A model generated the notes under the pieces. That model was not told the origin of the DNA and did not search any database. It saw only the letters and a list, made by a program, of their open reading frames with translations. This document shows, one piece after another, positions 55,501 through 64,000 of a stretch of DNA of 64,000 nt. This DNA comes from Halonatronomonas betaini (GTDB taxonomy: Bacteria > Bacillota > Halanaerobiia > Halanaerobiales > Halarsenatibacteraceae): contig NZ_JADPIE010000003.1 in assembly GCF_015666175.1 (NCBI RefSeq), positions 124,001-188,000 on the forward strand, read 5' to 3'. Position numbers and translations under genes: made by a program. Numbering within the stretch: position 1 is the first letter of the stretch; the number at the start of each line of letters is the position of its first letter.

Positions 55501-56751
55501 AGCACCAATCTCTATAATTCTATCCTGATTGGGCTTTAAGCCAGTAGTTTCAAGATCAAAAACTACATATTCTTCTTCAGAAATATATTTATCTTCAGGA
55601 TTTTGAACTAACCCTAAACAATCATTAACTAAATAAGCCTCAAGTCCAAAGATTATCTTAATACCATGTTTTTCACCGGCTTGAGCTGCATCTGGATAAG
55701 CCTGAGCTACACCATGATCAGTTATAGCTATTGCATCATGGCCCCAATCAGCAGCCTGAGCGACTACATCATCAACATCTATAATAGCATCCATTGAACT
55801 CATTTTTGTATGCAAATGAAGTTCAACCCGTTTTTCTTCAGCTTTATCCTCTCTAGTTATAGCAGGTAATAGATTAATATCTTCGCCATTAATAACATTC
55901 TCTCTGGCATATCTGTCATAGCGAATATCTCCGGCAATTTTCAATCTATCCCCGGCTGAAATATCCTGATAAAGATCATCATTGGAGTTTAAAAATAATT
56001 TTGTCTTAACTGAATCCTTATTGTCAGTAATAGAGATTAGCTTAATTAATCTTCCATTTCTAGTTTCTTTATCATCAATATCAAATATTTCTCCCTCTAC
56101 TACAACCTGACCATCTTCAGGCAACTGATTTAAAGGATAAACTCTTTTAGATTTAGCTATCTTTTTACCGTAAACAATACTTCCTCTTGACTTCTTTTTC
56201 TTTCCCTTATTATTTGAACTTTTAACAGTAGTATTGTTATTTTCCTTTAAATATGCAGTTAATTCATCATCATTTTTTTCACTCTCATAATTTCTGACAA
56301 AGTTACCATTTACAATCTCAACATTTAGGTCAATTCCTATTAATGAATTCAATTGATAAGATATAAAATTAACAGCTTTCTGACAGCTAGCAGATTTACA
56401 GGCAATTTGACTTTCAACCTTTATGTAGAGGTTCTCATCTTCCAAAATTAGTTTTGCCCTCTTTAACCAGCTTGAAATATAACTTAAACTTTCAGGAAGA
56501 TTCGAAATAATATTAGGCCAGACAAACCTTATTTCATCGTCGATCTTTAAAGGGCCGACTTTTAAAATTTTATATTTATCAATTTCTGAACCTAATTTAT
56601 CATTTAAATAATCATTAATATTATCTGTTTCTACAGATTGATTATTGGTGGAGCTTTTTGTTGAAATTAAGTAACAAATATTAGAATCATCATTTAATAA
56701 AATATATTTTATAGATTCAATACTTTTTTCTAACTTTAAAGCTTCAAACAT
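52522..56751 (-). CDS. polC: DNA polymerase III alpha subunit, PolC type
   Basis: A 1409-residue replicative polymerase of the Gram-positive PolC class. The order is N-terminal domain, OB domain (about 205-300), PHP domain starting at VELHLHTKMSSMDAIIDVDD near 310, an inserted DnaQ-like 3'-5' exonuclease starting at YVVFDLETTGL near 395 (HNISFDYGFI and NNHHRAEDDATAT follow), then the polymerase core with DIDLNFSGEYQ and PDIDL near 940. ENGDFSSIEDL near 1370 is the helix-hairpin-helix region. Size and domain order are standard. It is preceded by an mgtC-like gene and followed by the rimP operon. Confidence 0.98.
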   Translation of the reverse strand: MFEALKLEKSIESIKYILLNDDSNICYLISTKSSTNNQSVETDNINDYLNDKLGSEIDKYKILKVGPLKIDDEIRFVWPNIISNLPESLSYISSWLKRAKLILEDENLYIKVESQIACKSASCQKAVNFISYQLNSLIGIDLNVEIVNGNFVRNYESEKNDDELTAYLKENNNTTVKSSNNKGKKKKSRGSIVYGKKIAKSKRVYPLNQLPEDGQVVVEGEIFDIDDKETRNGRLIKLISITDNKDSVKTKLFLNSNDDLYQDISAGDRLKIAGDIRYDRYARENVINGEDINLLPAITREDKAEEKRVELHLHTKMSSMDAIIDVDDVVAQAADWGHDAIAITDHGVAQAYPDAAQAGEKHGIKIIFGLEAYLVNDCLGLVQNPEDKYISEEEYVVFDLETTGLKPNQDRIIEIGAVKISGGEIIDTYSTLVNPGVKITPKIASLTGIKNTDLETAPSFSEVADEFKEFIDDAVLVAHNISFDYGFIKEEFKRLNQELADFTLIDTVELSRAILPDLKSYRLNKVADSLGVSLNNHHRAEDDATATAEIFTNFIDKIQKKDIEKLADINILSEEIDWEKKFSYHTIILAKNKEGLKDLYKLISSSHLDNFYKKPKILKSQLKEVRENLLIGSACEAGELYRAILNGKDESELIQIAEFYDYLEIQPLENNKFLIEKGAAKSFEHLKDINKKIYKLGNKLNKRVVATTDAHFLNPEDEIYRRILQAGQKFDDADKQPPLYFRTTDEMLSEFSYLGEDIAREVVIENPRKINESIEKLKPMPSGLFTPEIENADEEIREMTYNKAKKLYGENLPELVTDRIEKELESIISNGFSVIYLISHKLVKKSLEDGFLVGSRGSVGSSLVAYLCDITEVNPLPPHYRCPECQENKFFLKGEVGVGVDLEDKECESCNSELIKDGFDTPFEVFMGFDGNKVPDIDLNFSGEYQSEIHLETERLFGRDYVYRAGTISTIADRTAYGFVKGYLQDRDLSKRNTEINRLVKGCTGVKRTTGQHPGGLMVVPKEMDIHDFTPIQRPANDKDTDVRTTHFDYHAISGRILKLDLLGHDDPTSIRMLQDLTGVDPLNISLDDPETMSLFSGVDALNLNDNALDLELGTLGIPEFGTSFVRQMLTETRPSTFAELIRISGLSHGTDVWLNNARDFIKKGKAELKDVISVRDDIMNYLIQKGMDPADSFTIMEHVRKGKGLTDKEYEKMVAAGVPDWYIESCRRIKYMFPKAHAAAYVMMAFRIAFFKVNYPAEFYTTYFSIKADDFDTEIVSQGYDYILNMINELKEKGNDATAKEKNLITVLEIVIEAMERDIEFLPVDLYESKISDFQLKGNQLLPPLISVSGLGTSAAESLVAARENGDFSSIEDLSNRTSLSSNVLEIMKDLGALEGLPERDQLSLFFD

Positions 56752-56766
56752 TTCTTAACCTCCAGA

Positions 56767-57429
56767 TTAATACCATTTAAACTCTATTAATCCATCAATA
56801 TTTAATAAAGATTTATTTAAATTATTTATATCAGATTCTTCACTGAATTTTAAATCAAATCTAACAACAGTTTCGTTAGTTAATTTATCCCGTTCAACTA
56901 CTACATCCTTTATATTGATATTTTCCTCGCCAATAACTTCAGCTAGTTGTCCGAGAATTCCAGGCATATCCCTGATTCGGCAATCTAACATTTTTATATT
57001 AGAACTTGTATGTCTTAACTCCAATCTATTTAAGAAAAATAAAGTAAAGAAAACAAGCAGGGTTGAAAAAATAGCCAGGTTATAATAGCCAACTCCAACA
57101 GCAAGGCCGATAGCAGCAACAACCCAGAGGCTGGCAGCAGTTGTCAATCCCTTTACTGAAAAACCCTCTCTTATAATTGTTCCAGCACCTAAAAAACCTA
57201 TTCCACTAACTACCTGAGCAGCAATTCTTCCAGGATCAGGATCAACAGGTTCATATAAGATAGACATTGTAAAAGAAACAATCATTACAACAGTTGAACC
57301 CACTCCTACTAAAATATGGGTCCTAAAACCAGCCGGTCTATCATGATTTTCCCGTTCCCAGCCGATAAACCCGGTTAAAATTAATGCTAAAATTAATCTA
57401 AAAATAATTGTACCTGGTGAAAGCATCAT
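56767..57429 (-). CDS. MgtC/SapB family membrane protein
   Basis: A 220-residue inner-membrane protein. An MgtC domain of four or five hydrophobic spans covers about 5-135, with the conserved GFIGWEREN near 20-30 and GIGFLGAGTII near 82-92. A cytoplasmic ACT-like domain closes the protein (MLDCRIRDMPGILGQLAEVIGEENINI). MgtC proteins are linked to growth at low magnesium and to membrane ATPase control; the role in this organism is unknown. Either of two adjacent ATGs at 57429 and 57426 is possible behind GGAGTG; a GTG at 57435 overlaps that signal. Confidence 0.88.
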   Translation of the reverse strand: MMLSPGTIIFRLILALILTGFIGWERENHDRPAGFRTHILVGVGSTVVMIVSFTMSILYEPVDPDPGRIAAQVVSGIGFLGAGTIIREGFSVKGLTTAASLWVVAAIGLAVGVGYYNLAIFSTLLVFFTLFFLNRLELRHTSSNIKMLDCRIRDMPGILGQLAEVIGEENINIKDVVVERDKLTNETVVRFDLKFSEESDINNLNKSLLNIDGLIEFKWY

Positions 57430-57447
57430 GCTCACACTCCATCCTGA

Positions 57448-58083
57448 TTAATCTATAAAAAACAGAAATACCGCCTTTAAAACTTCCATATACATTTTTA
57501 TTCTCGATTTAAACCCTTTCCAGAAACCCATTTTTTCTTCTTTCATAATATGGGTTAAATCAGGTAAACTTACTTTTTTTATCTGGCCATGTTCTCTGAC
57601 ATACCTATTTATTACAACCTCAACGCCATAACCAGAACTGTCAAGGTTTTGTATTTTATTTAAAATCTCACCCTTTAATGCCCTCTGACCTGAAAGATGA
57701 GGACTAATCTTTTGGGCAATATCAGTCAAATTTCTTCCCTCATTAAAAATACCAACAGTCATATCATATTCATTATTCATAATAGGATTTAAAAGGGAAT
57801 ATATATGCTCTTTTTTCAAACCAATCAGGTCTGCATCAAGCATTATTACAATATCAGCATTACATTCATCAAAACCTGCTTTTAATGCAGCCCCTTTCCC
57901 TGAATTCTTTTCAAGATCTATAACATCAGCACCAGCCATTCTGGCTACATTTGATGTATCGTCCTCAGAACCATCATTAATTACAATAACTCTTTTAACT
58001 TCCGGTAAACTCTTTGTAACAGTTACAACATGACTAACTGTCTTCTCTTCATTATAAGCTGGAATCAGAGCACATATTTTCAT
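57448..58083 (-). CDS. Family 2 glycosyltransferase
   Basis: A 211-residue GT-A enzyme. ALIPAYNEEKTVSHVV binds the sugar nucleotide, VIVINDGSEDDTS and GKGAALKAGF follow, and MLDADLIGLKKEHI holds the metal-binding DxD. It lacks the long membrane-spanning tail of polyprenyl-phosphate sugar synthases, ending in a short hydrophobic KAVFLFFID. The acceptor is unknown; a cell-envelope sugar transfer is likely. It is encoded between proS and the MgtC-like gene with short gaps. Confidence 0.88.
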   Translation of the reverse strand: MKICALIPAYNEEKTVSHVVTVTKSLPEVKRVIVINDGSEDDTSNVARMAGADVIDLEKNSGKGAALKAGFDECNADIVIMLDADLIGLKKEHIYSLLNPIMNNEYDMTVGIFNEGRNLTDIAQKISPHLSGQRALKGEILNKIQNLDSSGYGVEVVINRYVREHGQIKKVSLPDLTHIMKEEKMGFWKGFKSRIKMYMEVLKAVFLFFID

Positions 58084-58100
58084 GGCCAGATAACCCCTTA

Positions 58101-59816
58101 TTAGGTTATTTTAGATAATAATTCATCAATCTGGTCAACTGCTTTATCTTTATCTAACATAGATTCTTCCCCGGACCTTCTTATCTGTAACTCAAATTTA
58201 TCTTCCTTTAATGACCTGGAACCAATGGTAACTCTTAAAGGAATCCCAATCAATTCAGCATCATTAAATTTAACTCCAGCCCTCTCATCTCTATCATCAA
58301 GCATAGTTTCTATTCCTGCTTCATTTAAATCATTGTATAAATTTTCTGCAGCTTTATTTACATCATCACTATTTCCTAAAGGCAAAATTATGACTTGATA
58401 GGGAGCAATCGGTACAGGCCAGACTATTCCCTTTTCATCATGATTTTGTTCAATAGCAGCAGCAACAGTTCTAGTTATTCCAATACCATAACTCCCCATA
58501 ACAATTGGCTGCTCTCTCCCGTTATCGTCTAAATAAGTTGCATTCATACTTTCACTATATTTAGTTCCTAACTTAAAGATATGACCAACTTCAATGCCAG
58601 ATTTTATCTCTAATTCTCCATGGCATTCTGGACATTTATCTCCAGCAATTACCTTTCTTAATGGAAGGTAATCCTGAATCTCATTCATATCTCTTTCTAT
58701 ATCAACATTCACATAGTGATAATCTTTTTTATTAGCACCAGTAACAACATTACTTAACTCTTTAATTTTTCTATCAGCAATAACTTTAACATCATTTGCT
58801 AGATTAACAGGGCCAATAAATCCAGCTACACTTCCGAAAATATCTTCAAATTCTTCTGGATGAGCTGGCCTTAATTCAACAGCTCCTAAATAATTTTTAA
58901 GTTTAATTTCATTTAACTGGTCATCGCCTCTAATTAAGGCCACAACTGGCTCTCCATCTGCAATATAAGCCATTGATTTTACCATTTTACTGGCTGGCAA
59001 CTCAAGCATATCCACTAGATCTTCAATAGTTTTAGCACCAGGAGTATGCACCTCTTCAAGGTCAGCTTCAATAGTTTCTCCACTTTCATCTAATTCTATA
59101 AATGCTTCAGCCCTTTCCACATTGGCTGCATAATCACAGCTAGTACAGAAAGCTAATTCATCTTCGCCGGTATCAGCTAAAACCATAAATTCATGGGATG
59201 AAGAACCTCCCATAGCTCCACTATCAGCTCGGACAACCCTGGCTTCAAGCCCACACCTTTCAAAAATATTAGAATATGTATCATACATTACCTGATACTG
59301 CTCATCTAACCCTTCATAGTCAGTATCCAGAGTATATGCATCTTTCATAATAAATTCTCTTGCTCTCAATAAACCAAACCTTGGCCTAATTTCATCTCTA
59401 ACCTTTGTCTGTATCTGATAGAGATTATATGGAAGATCTTTATAGGATCTTATCTCATCTCTTATCATATCAGCAACAACTTCTTCATGGGTTGGACCAA
59501 GACAGTACTGTCTCTTTTTTCTATCTTCAAATTTTATCATTAAAGGTCCGAAATCTTCCCAGCGCCCCGATTCCTGCCAGATCTCAGCATTCTGCATTGC
59601 AGGCATCAATACTTCTAATGCGCCACTTTTATCCATCTCTTCTCTGACAATATTCTCTACTTTTCTTATAACTCTATACCCTAATGGGAAATATGAATAA
59701 ACTCCACTAGATAAAGCTCTCATCATACCTGCTCTTAACATCAATTTATGGCTTGCAATATCTGCATCAGCAGGTTCCTCTTTTAATGTTGGCATATAAT
59801 ACTTTGATAATCTCAT
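58101..59816 (-). CDS. proS: Prolyl-tRNA synthetase (bacterial type)
   Basis: A 571-residue class II synthetase. Motif 2 (FRPRFGLLRAREFIMKDAYT region near 135-155) and motif 3 (GSYGIGITRTVAAAIEQNHDE near 440) are clear. The inserted editing domain (INS, about 225-400) of bacterial ProRS is present, with HTPGAKTIEDL, and a C-terminal anticodon-binding domain follows. The ATG at 59816 is behind GGAGTG; the GTG three codons earlier overlaps that signal and the ispG stop. It follows ispG at once. Confidence 0.97.
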   Translation of the reverse strand: MRLSKYYMPTLKEEPADADIASHKLMLRAGMMRALSSGVYSYFPLGYRVIRKVENIVREEMDKSGALEVLMPAMQNAEIWQESGRWEDFGPLMIKFEDRKKRQYCLGPTHEEVVADMIRDEIRSYKDLPYNLYQIQTKVRDEIRPRFGLLRAREFIMKDAYTLDTDYEGLDEQYQVMYDTYSNIFERCGLEARVVRADSGAMGGSSSHEFMVLADTGEDELAFCTSCDYAANVERAEAFIELDESGETIEADLEEVHTPGAKTIEDLVDMLELPASKMVKSMAYIADGEPVVALIRGDDQLNEIKLKNYLGAVELRPAHPEEFEDIFGSVAGFIGPVNLANDVKVIADRKIKELSNVVTGANKKDYHYVNVDIERDMNEIQDYLPLRKVIAGDKCPECHGELEIKSGIEVGHIFKLGTKYSESMNATYLDDNGREQPIVMGSYGIGITRTVAAAIEQNHDEKGIVWPVPIAPYQVIILPLGNSDDVNKAAENLYNDLNEAGIETMLDDRDERAGVKFNDAELIGIPLRVTIGSRSLKEDKFELQIRRSGEESMLDKDKAVDQIDELLSKIT

Positions 59817-59817
59817 C

Positions 59818-60873
59818 CTATTCACACTCCATTTTTTTAATTTCTGTAATCAACTCATCCAATAATTCATCTTCTGATACCTTTTTAATAATCTCACCCT
59901 TTTTAAAAATAAGTCCAACCCCTTTGCCCCCGGCAATACCAATATCAGCCTGTGAGGCTTCTCCAGGCCCATTAACAGCACAGCCCATAACTGCCACTGT
60001 TAAATTCAAATCTGAACCCTTTAAAGCAGCCTTAACATCCCTGGATAGCTTTAATAAATCAATCTCTGTACGACCACAGGTCGGGCAGGAGATTATCTCA
60101 ATCCCTTTATCACGCATACCAAAGGACTTTAATATTTCTATTCCAGCTTCAACCTCTCTAACAGGATCATCTGTTAAAGATATCCTTAATGTATCACCAA
60201 GGCCATGACTTAACAGAGCACCAATTCCAGCAGCAGACTTTATATCTCCAGCTCTACCGCTTCCAGCTTCTGTTATTCCAATATGCAAAGGATAATCATA
60301 TTTTTCAGCAAATAACTGATTGGCCTCTAAAGTCATCATTATTGAACTCGATTTTAAAGAAACTATTATATCTGTAAAATTCAGCTTTTCTAAATAATTT
60401 ATATGTTTACTGGCACTGGCAACCATGGCTTCAGCAGAATGCCCATATTTTTTGGCTATCTCTTCATCCAGAGAACCAGAATTCACTCCAACCCGGATAG
60501 GAATACCGGCCTCTTTAGAAGCATTAACAACCTGCTTTACCCTATCAAAGCCCCCAATATTTCCAGGGTTTAACCTCAAGCCATCAATCCCGGCTTCAAT
60601 TGCTCCTAAAGCAAGTCTGTAATCAAAATGAATATCAGCTATTACTGGAATCGGCGAATCTTGAATAATCTCAGGCAAAGCATTAACTGATTCTGAGTCA
60701 GGAACAGCTACCCTGATAATCTCACAACCAGCAGTTGAGAGTTCTTTGATTTGAGTTATAGTAGCCTCTATATCAACAGTTTTAGTATTGGTCATTGACT
60801 GAATTGATATAGGGGCATCGCCACCAATTTTAAGATCACCTAGATTGACTGCTTTAGCATTTCTTCTAATCAT
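59818..60873 (-). CDS. ispG: 4-hydroxy-3-methylbut-2-enyl diphosphate synthase
   Basis: A 351-residue 4Fe-4S enzyme of the MEP isoprenoid pathway, acting on methylerythritol cyclodiphosphate. Cluster ligands are in SCPTCGRTEIDLL near 267 and VMGCAVNGPGEASQADIG near 305. IGGDAPISIQSMTNTKT and RLNPGNIGG fit the TIM-barrel part. The same transcript carries dxr, the first committed enzyme of this pathway, so the MEP genes are partly clustered. proS follows without a gap. Confidence 0.98.
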   Translation of the reverse strand: MIRRNAKAVNLGDLKIGGDAPISIQSMTNTKTVDIEATITQIKELSTAGCEIIRVAVPDSESVNALPEIIQDSPIPVIADIHFDYRLALGAIEAGIDGLRLNPGNIGGFDRVKQVVNASKEAGIPIRVGVNSGSLDEEIAKKYGHSAEAMVASASKHINYLEKLNFTDIIVSLKSSSIMMTLEANQLFAEKYDYPLHIGITEAGSGRAGDIKSAAGIGALLSHGLGDTLRISLTDDPVREVEAGIEILKSFGMRDKGIEIISCPTCGRTEIDLLKLSRDVKAALKGSDLNLTVAVMGCAVNGPGEASQADIGIAGGKGVGLIFKKGEIIKKVSEDELLDELITEIKKMECE

Positions 60874-60876
60874 TAA

Positions 60877-61437
60877 TTAAACCTGACCTTTCCTGCAATC
60901 CCAGCACTCTTTATTGCAATCATCAAGGTGCCTGGCTACTTTATTATCTAATATTTCTAATCTATCTAAAGCATCTTCAAGACTAATTTCAATATTATGA
61001 TGCTCACCATCATCGAGCTCATCAATATCATCAGCTTCCATTACAAGTTCCTGTAATGGAGTTAATTTTAAATTTGTATTTATAGGGCTGGAACCACTAT
61101 GGAAGAGAATAGCCAGAGCAATCTCTCTGGCTTTTCCTAAATGCTCACCTTTTAAGGTTAATAATTCATGTGCCCGTTCAGCACCTTTAATCGGGTGGAT
61201 ATCAAAATAATCATATGATTCAAAATCCCATTTGCCGTGCTTTTCCCAGCTAGTATGGCCTATATCATGTAATAAAGCTGCTTTAGTGGCTAAATCAGTA
61301 CAGACATTACGCTCTTTAGCCAGATCATAAGCATACTCAGCAGCAACCACTGCATGTCGAAAGCCAGCAACCCTTAAATGTTTCAAAGCAATACTATCAG
61401 TTAACAAACTAACAAGTGTAACTCTGGGTAATTTCAT
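60877..61437 (-). CDS. HD-domain phosphohydrolase
   Basis: A 186-residue HD-domain protein. The metal-binding residues are H28 (GFRHAVVAA), the HD pair in ALLHDIGHT near 57-62, a following histidine in IHPIKGAERAH and a late D in VMEADDIDELDD. HD proteins hydrolyse nucleotide or cyclic nucleotide phosphate bonds. A four-cysteine tail CNKECWDCRKGQ may bind metal. The substrate is unknown. It lies between rseP and ispG with very short gaps. Confidence 0.8.
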   Translation of the reverse strand: MKLPRVTLVSLLTDSIALKHLRVAGFRHAVVAAEYAYDLAKERNVCTDLATKAALLHDIGHTSWEKHGKWDFESYDYFDIHPIKGAERAHELLTLKGEHLGKAREIALAILFHSGSSPINTNLKLTPLQELVMEADDIDELDDGEHHNIEISLEDALDRLEILDNKVARHLDDCNKECWDCRKGQV

Positions 61438-61455
61438 TATACCACCTCCATCAAC

Positions 61456-62532
61456 TTAGAAGAAACTGGTGATAATATCCTGGTATATAACAAAAACCAT
61501 TAATAATATCAATAGGAAAAACCCAATCATATGAATAAAGCCCTCTTTTTCCTGAGGTACAGGTTTACCCATTATCATTTCTATGAATACAAAAACAATC
61601 CTTCCCCCATCTAATGCCGGGAATGGCAGTAAATTCAATATACCTAAATTAATACTGATGATTGCCAGCCAGTTTAAAACATCATCAAAACCAGTCCTGG
61701 CAGCCTCACCAACAATAGAAGCAATCATTACAGGTCCACCAAGATCCTCAGTGCTTCTCTGGGCAAAAATTTGAACAAATCCATTAAAGATCATTCTTAT
61801 TACATAGCCTGTCTGCACAACCGCACCCTGAATAGTTGCGATAGGACCCATTCTCTCTCTAATAATATCAGGCTCAATTCCTATTATACCGTGGCCGGCA
61901 TTTTCATCATATCTAGGTGTAACATTAAATGCCATTTCACTATCATTTCTCTGAACAGTAAATTCAAGAGTCTCATCAGGGTTTTCATGAATAAAAGAAA
62001 CCATCTCGTCCCAGCTTTCAACGCTTTGACCATCAATTGCTAATATTCTATCTCCAGCTCTTAATTCTGCTTCAGCAGCAGGATGATTTGGATAAGCCTG
62101 ACCAATTACTGCTTCCCTGGAATAATCAACTGGAAGTCCATAAATTCCAAAGATCAAAACAAATGCTACTAACGCTAATAAGAAATTCATGATTGCTCCC
62201 ATAGCTAATACCAGCAACCTCTTTCCAGGTGATTTTTGGTGAAAAGCACGGCCCTGTTCCACAGTTTCTTCGTATAGACGAACTTCTTCTTCAGAAAGTT
62301 CCTCTTTATCAACAGGCATCTCTCCAACCATATTACAGAATCCACCAAGAGGTATAGCTCTAATTGAAAAGACAGTCTCACCTCTTTTTTGAGAGATAAG
62401 TTTTGGTCCAAAACCTAATGCAAATTCTTCAACTCTTATATCTGATTTCTTGGCCATTATAAAGTGGCCAAGTTCATGCACAAATATTAATACTCCTAAA
62501 AATATTATAAAGACAACTATTGTAGTTAACAA
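61456..62532 (-). CDS. rseP: Site-2 membrane protease RseP/RasP
   Basis: A 358-residue intramembrane zinc metalloprotease. The active site HELGHF near 20-25 lies in the first membrane span, a PDZ domain follows at about 125-205 (AELRAGDRILAIDGQSVESWDEM), and the second active-site region NLLPFPALDGGRIV is near 295. Four hydrophobic spans fit the family. It cuts membrane-bound anti-sigma factors or signal peptides. The start is TTG, behind GGAGGTA, and overlaps the dxr end by 7 nt. Confidence 0.96.
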   Translation of the reverse strand: MLTTIVVFIIFLGVLIFVHELGHFIMAKKSDIRVEEFALGFGPKLISQKRGETVFSIRAIPLGGFCNMVGEMPVDKEELSEEEVRLYEETVEQGRAFHQKSPGKRLLVLAMGAIMNFLLALVAFVLIFGIYGLPVDYSREAVIGQAYPNHPAAEAELRAGDRILAIDGQSVESWDEMVSFIHENPDETLEFTVQRNDSEMAFNVTPRYDENAGHGIIGIEPDIIRERMGPIATIQGAVVQTGYVIRMIFNGFVQIFAQRSTEDLGGPVMIASIVGEAARTGFDDVLNWLAIISINLGILNLLPFPALDGGRIVFVFIEMIMGKPVPQEKEGFIHMIGFFLLILLMVFVIYQDIITSFF

Positions 62533-63680
62533 GTTAATATTACCTCCTCTGTCATATTACGGACAGTTCGATTTAAGTTTAAAATTTCATCTAAAGTATT
62601 AAATTCACCAGAATTATGCTTATCTAACATTTTTGAAATAACTTTTGAAATATCAGTAAATCCAATTCTTTTATCTAAAAAAGCTTTAACAGCTATTTCA
62701 TTGGCTGCATTTAAAACAATTGGATATCCTTTGCCACTTTTCCCACTTTCATAAGCCATTGTTAATGCAGGAAATGTTTCTAAATCAGGTGAATCAAATT
62801 CCAGCCTGGAAATTTCATTTAAATTTAATTTGCCAGCAATATTAGACCCTCTATCTGGATATTTCAAAGCATACTGAATAGGTGTTCTCATATCAGCAGT
62901 ACCTAATTCTGCTAAAATAGAACCATCAATTAATTCAATCATTGAATGAATTATACTTTGAGGATGAATTACTACATCTATTTTATCATAAGAATACTCA
63001 AATAACCAATATGCTTCTATGACTTCAAGGCCTTTATTCATTAAAGTTGCTGAATCAATTGATATCTTGCTTCCCATATCCCAATTTGGGTGAGCTAAAG
63101 CATCTTCAACAGTGACATCCTCTATCTCTTCAGCTGTATAACCGTAAAAAGGGCCTCCAGATGCCGTTAAAATAAGTTGAGAAACCTGATCCCTATCCTT
63201 GCCATCTAAAAGCTGAAAAATAGCATTGTGCTCACTATCTATTGGTATTATATCCACATTTTTTTCTCTGGCAAGTGGAATAATTAAATTACCACCTATT
63301 ACAAGGCTTTCCTTATTAGCAAGCCCAAGTTTATTATTACTAATAATAGCATTATATGATGGCTCTAAACCGGCAGCTCCAACAATAGCATTTATAACCA
63401 TATCCACATTATTTAATCCAGCCAGTTCAGCAAATCCTGAAGCACCTATTAATATTTCAGGATCATAACCAATTGGAAAATCTTTTTTTAATTCCTTTAA
63501 ATCAGTCTCATCATATATCGCAATATAATCAGGCCTAAACTTAATTGCCTGTTTTCTTATTTTATCAATACTTTTATAGCATGATATAGCCTTTAAATTC
63601 CAATTATCCAATCTTTCTAATACATCAAGAGTCTGTTCGCCTATCGATCCAGTTGATCCTAATAAGACGAGATTCTTCAT
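62526..63680 (-). CDS. dxr: 1-deoxy-D-xylulose-5-phosphate reductoisomerase
   Basis: A 384-residue enzyme converting DXP to methylerythritol phosphate with NADPH. LLGSTGSIGEQTLDVLER is the cofactor loop; IPIDSEHNAIFQLLDG, SGGPFYG and NWDMGSKISIDSATLMNKGLEVIEA contain the metal and substrate residues. It is followed by rseP, as in many Gram-positive bacteria, and shares the transcript with ispG. The ATG begins right after the end of the preceding permease gene. Confidence 0.98.
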   Translation of the reverse strand: MKNLVLLGSTGSIGEQTLDVLERLDNWNLKAISCYKSIDKIRKQAIKFRPDYIAIYDETDLKELKKDFPIGYDPEILIGASGFAELAGLNNVDMVINAIVGAAGLEPSYNAIISNNKLGLANKESLVIGGNLIIPLAREKNVDIIPIDSEHNAIFQLLDGKDRDQVSQLILTASGGPFYGYTAEEIEDVTVEDALAHPNWDMGSKISIDSATLMNKGLEVIEAYWLFEYSYDKIDVVIHPQSIIHSMIELIDGSILAELGTADMRTPIQYALKYPDRGSNIAGKLNLNEISRLEFDSPDLETFPALTMAYESGKSGKGYPIVLNAANEIAVKAFLDKRIGFTDISKVISKMLDKHNSGEFNTLDEILNLNRTVRNMTEEVILTC

Positions 63681-64000
63681 CAGTTAACCTCCCAGTAAGG
63701 CAAAAGATTTGTTCTTGCTAAAGATTTAATAATTACAAGAACAGCCGGTCCTATGATAAATCCTATAACGCCAAGGATTCTAAATCCGGCAAAAAGAGCA
63801 ACCATAGTTGCCAGTGGATGCAGTCCTAAATGGTCACCGATAATTTTACCCTCTAATGTCTCCCGGGCTGCAACAGTAACCATATGAGTAATAAATAAAC
63901 CAACTGCAAAGCCAATATCACCAACTAAAATATTAATTACTAACCACGGATATATTATAATTGATGGCCCAATTATCGGTATTATATCTAATACAGAAGA
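63680..64000 (-). CDS. AI-2E/YtvI-family permease, C-terminal end
   Basis: The last 106 residues of a membrane protein whose frame is open to the window edge. LDIIPIIGPSIIIYPW and the GLHPLATMVALFAGFRILGVIGFIIGPAVLVIIK region match the C-terminal conserved part of the AI-2E transporter/PerM family, which includes YtvI-like proteins of spore-formers. Three hydrophobic segments are visible. The N-terminal half lies beyond the window. Its last base is shared with the start of dxr, so translation may be coupled. The transported molecule is unknown. Confidence 0.85.
   Translation of the reverse strand, partial: SSVLDIIPIIGPSIIIYPWLVINILVGDIGFAVGLFITHMVTVAARETLEGKIIGDHLGLHPLATMVALFAGFRILGVIGFIIGPAVLVIIKSLARTNLLPYWEVN

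Overview
The window is AT-rich chromosomal DNA from a low-GC Gram-positive anaerobe. PolC, YmfK/RodZ beside FtsK/SpoIIIE, a LexA/YneA-type SOS pair, SleB, the RimP-NusA-YlxR-IF2-RbfA-NrnA-TruB-RibF order and LL-diaminopimelate aminotransferase all fit Firmicutes/Clostridia. Acid-rich proteins, two potassium-uptake systems, a desulforedoxin and fermentative amino-acid and glycerol genes suggest a salt-adapted anaerobe. Halanaerobiales is my best guess by inference; nothing here proves it.

Layout. 1-4.4 kb (+): end of ftsK/spoIIIE, ymfK, rodZ and a methionine gamma-lyase. 4.4-5.0 kb: tRNA-Tyr, -Glu and -Pro on the minus strand from one strong promoter, and tRNA-Phe on the plus strand. 5.0-12.6 kb: membrane SDH protease, Xer-like recombinase, an unrecognised membrane protein, glutaredoxin, cold-shock protein, flavin reductase, nitroreductase and TrkH/TrkA. 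12.7-15.5 kb: ftcD-hutI-fchA, the lower part of histidine catabolism. 15.6-16.7 kb: divergent yneA-like and lexA genes around four SOS boxes. 16.8-28.3 kb (-): potassium channel pair, miaB, mutS, mutL, miaA, dapF, dapL and a TPR protein as one long unit. 28.4-31.7 kb (+): a three-gene glycerol-3-phosphate dehydrogenase operon behind a leader terminator. 31.8-42.5 kb (-): glpK, DUF47, CoA-binding protein, desulforedoxin, PLP enzyme, nucleoside phosphorylase, mtnA, dut, sleB, a JAB-DinG fusion helicase and nfo. 42.6-52.4 kb (-): pnp, rpsO, ribF, truB, nrnA, rbfA, infB, ylxR, nusA, rimP. 52.5-64 kb (-): polC, mgtC-like, glycosyltransferase, proS, ispG, an HD protein, rseP, dxr and the end of an AI-2E/YtvI-type permease.

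Most of the window is conserved housekeeping DNA with tight operon packing. No CRISPR array, insertion sequence, prophage or toxin-antitoxin pair was seen, and no gap over 300 bases lacks a gene (the longest low-coding stretch holds the tRNAs). I did not find a clear new multi-gene system. The observations most worth a second look are a GC-rich array of six degenerate 11-nt units between glpK and the glycerol-3-phosphate dehydrogenase operon; a truB gene whose only reasonable start is ATT, with a similar ATA candidate at trkA; a complete JAMM-type JAB domain fused to a DinG helicase; the SOS control region; and leader hairpins ahead of the glp operon, rpsO and rimP-nusA.
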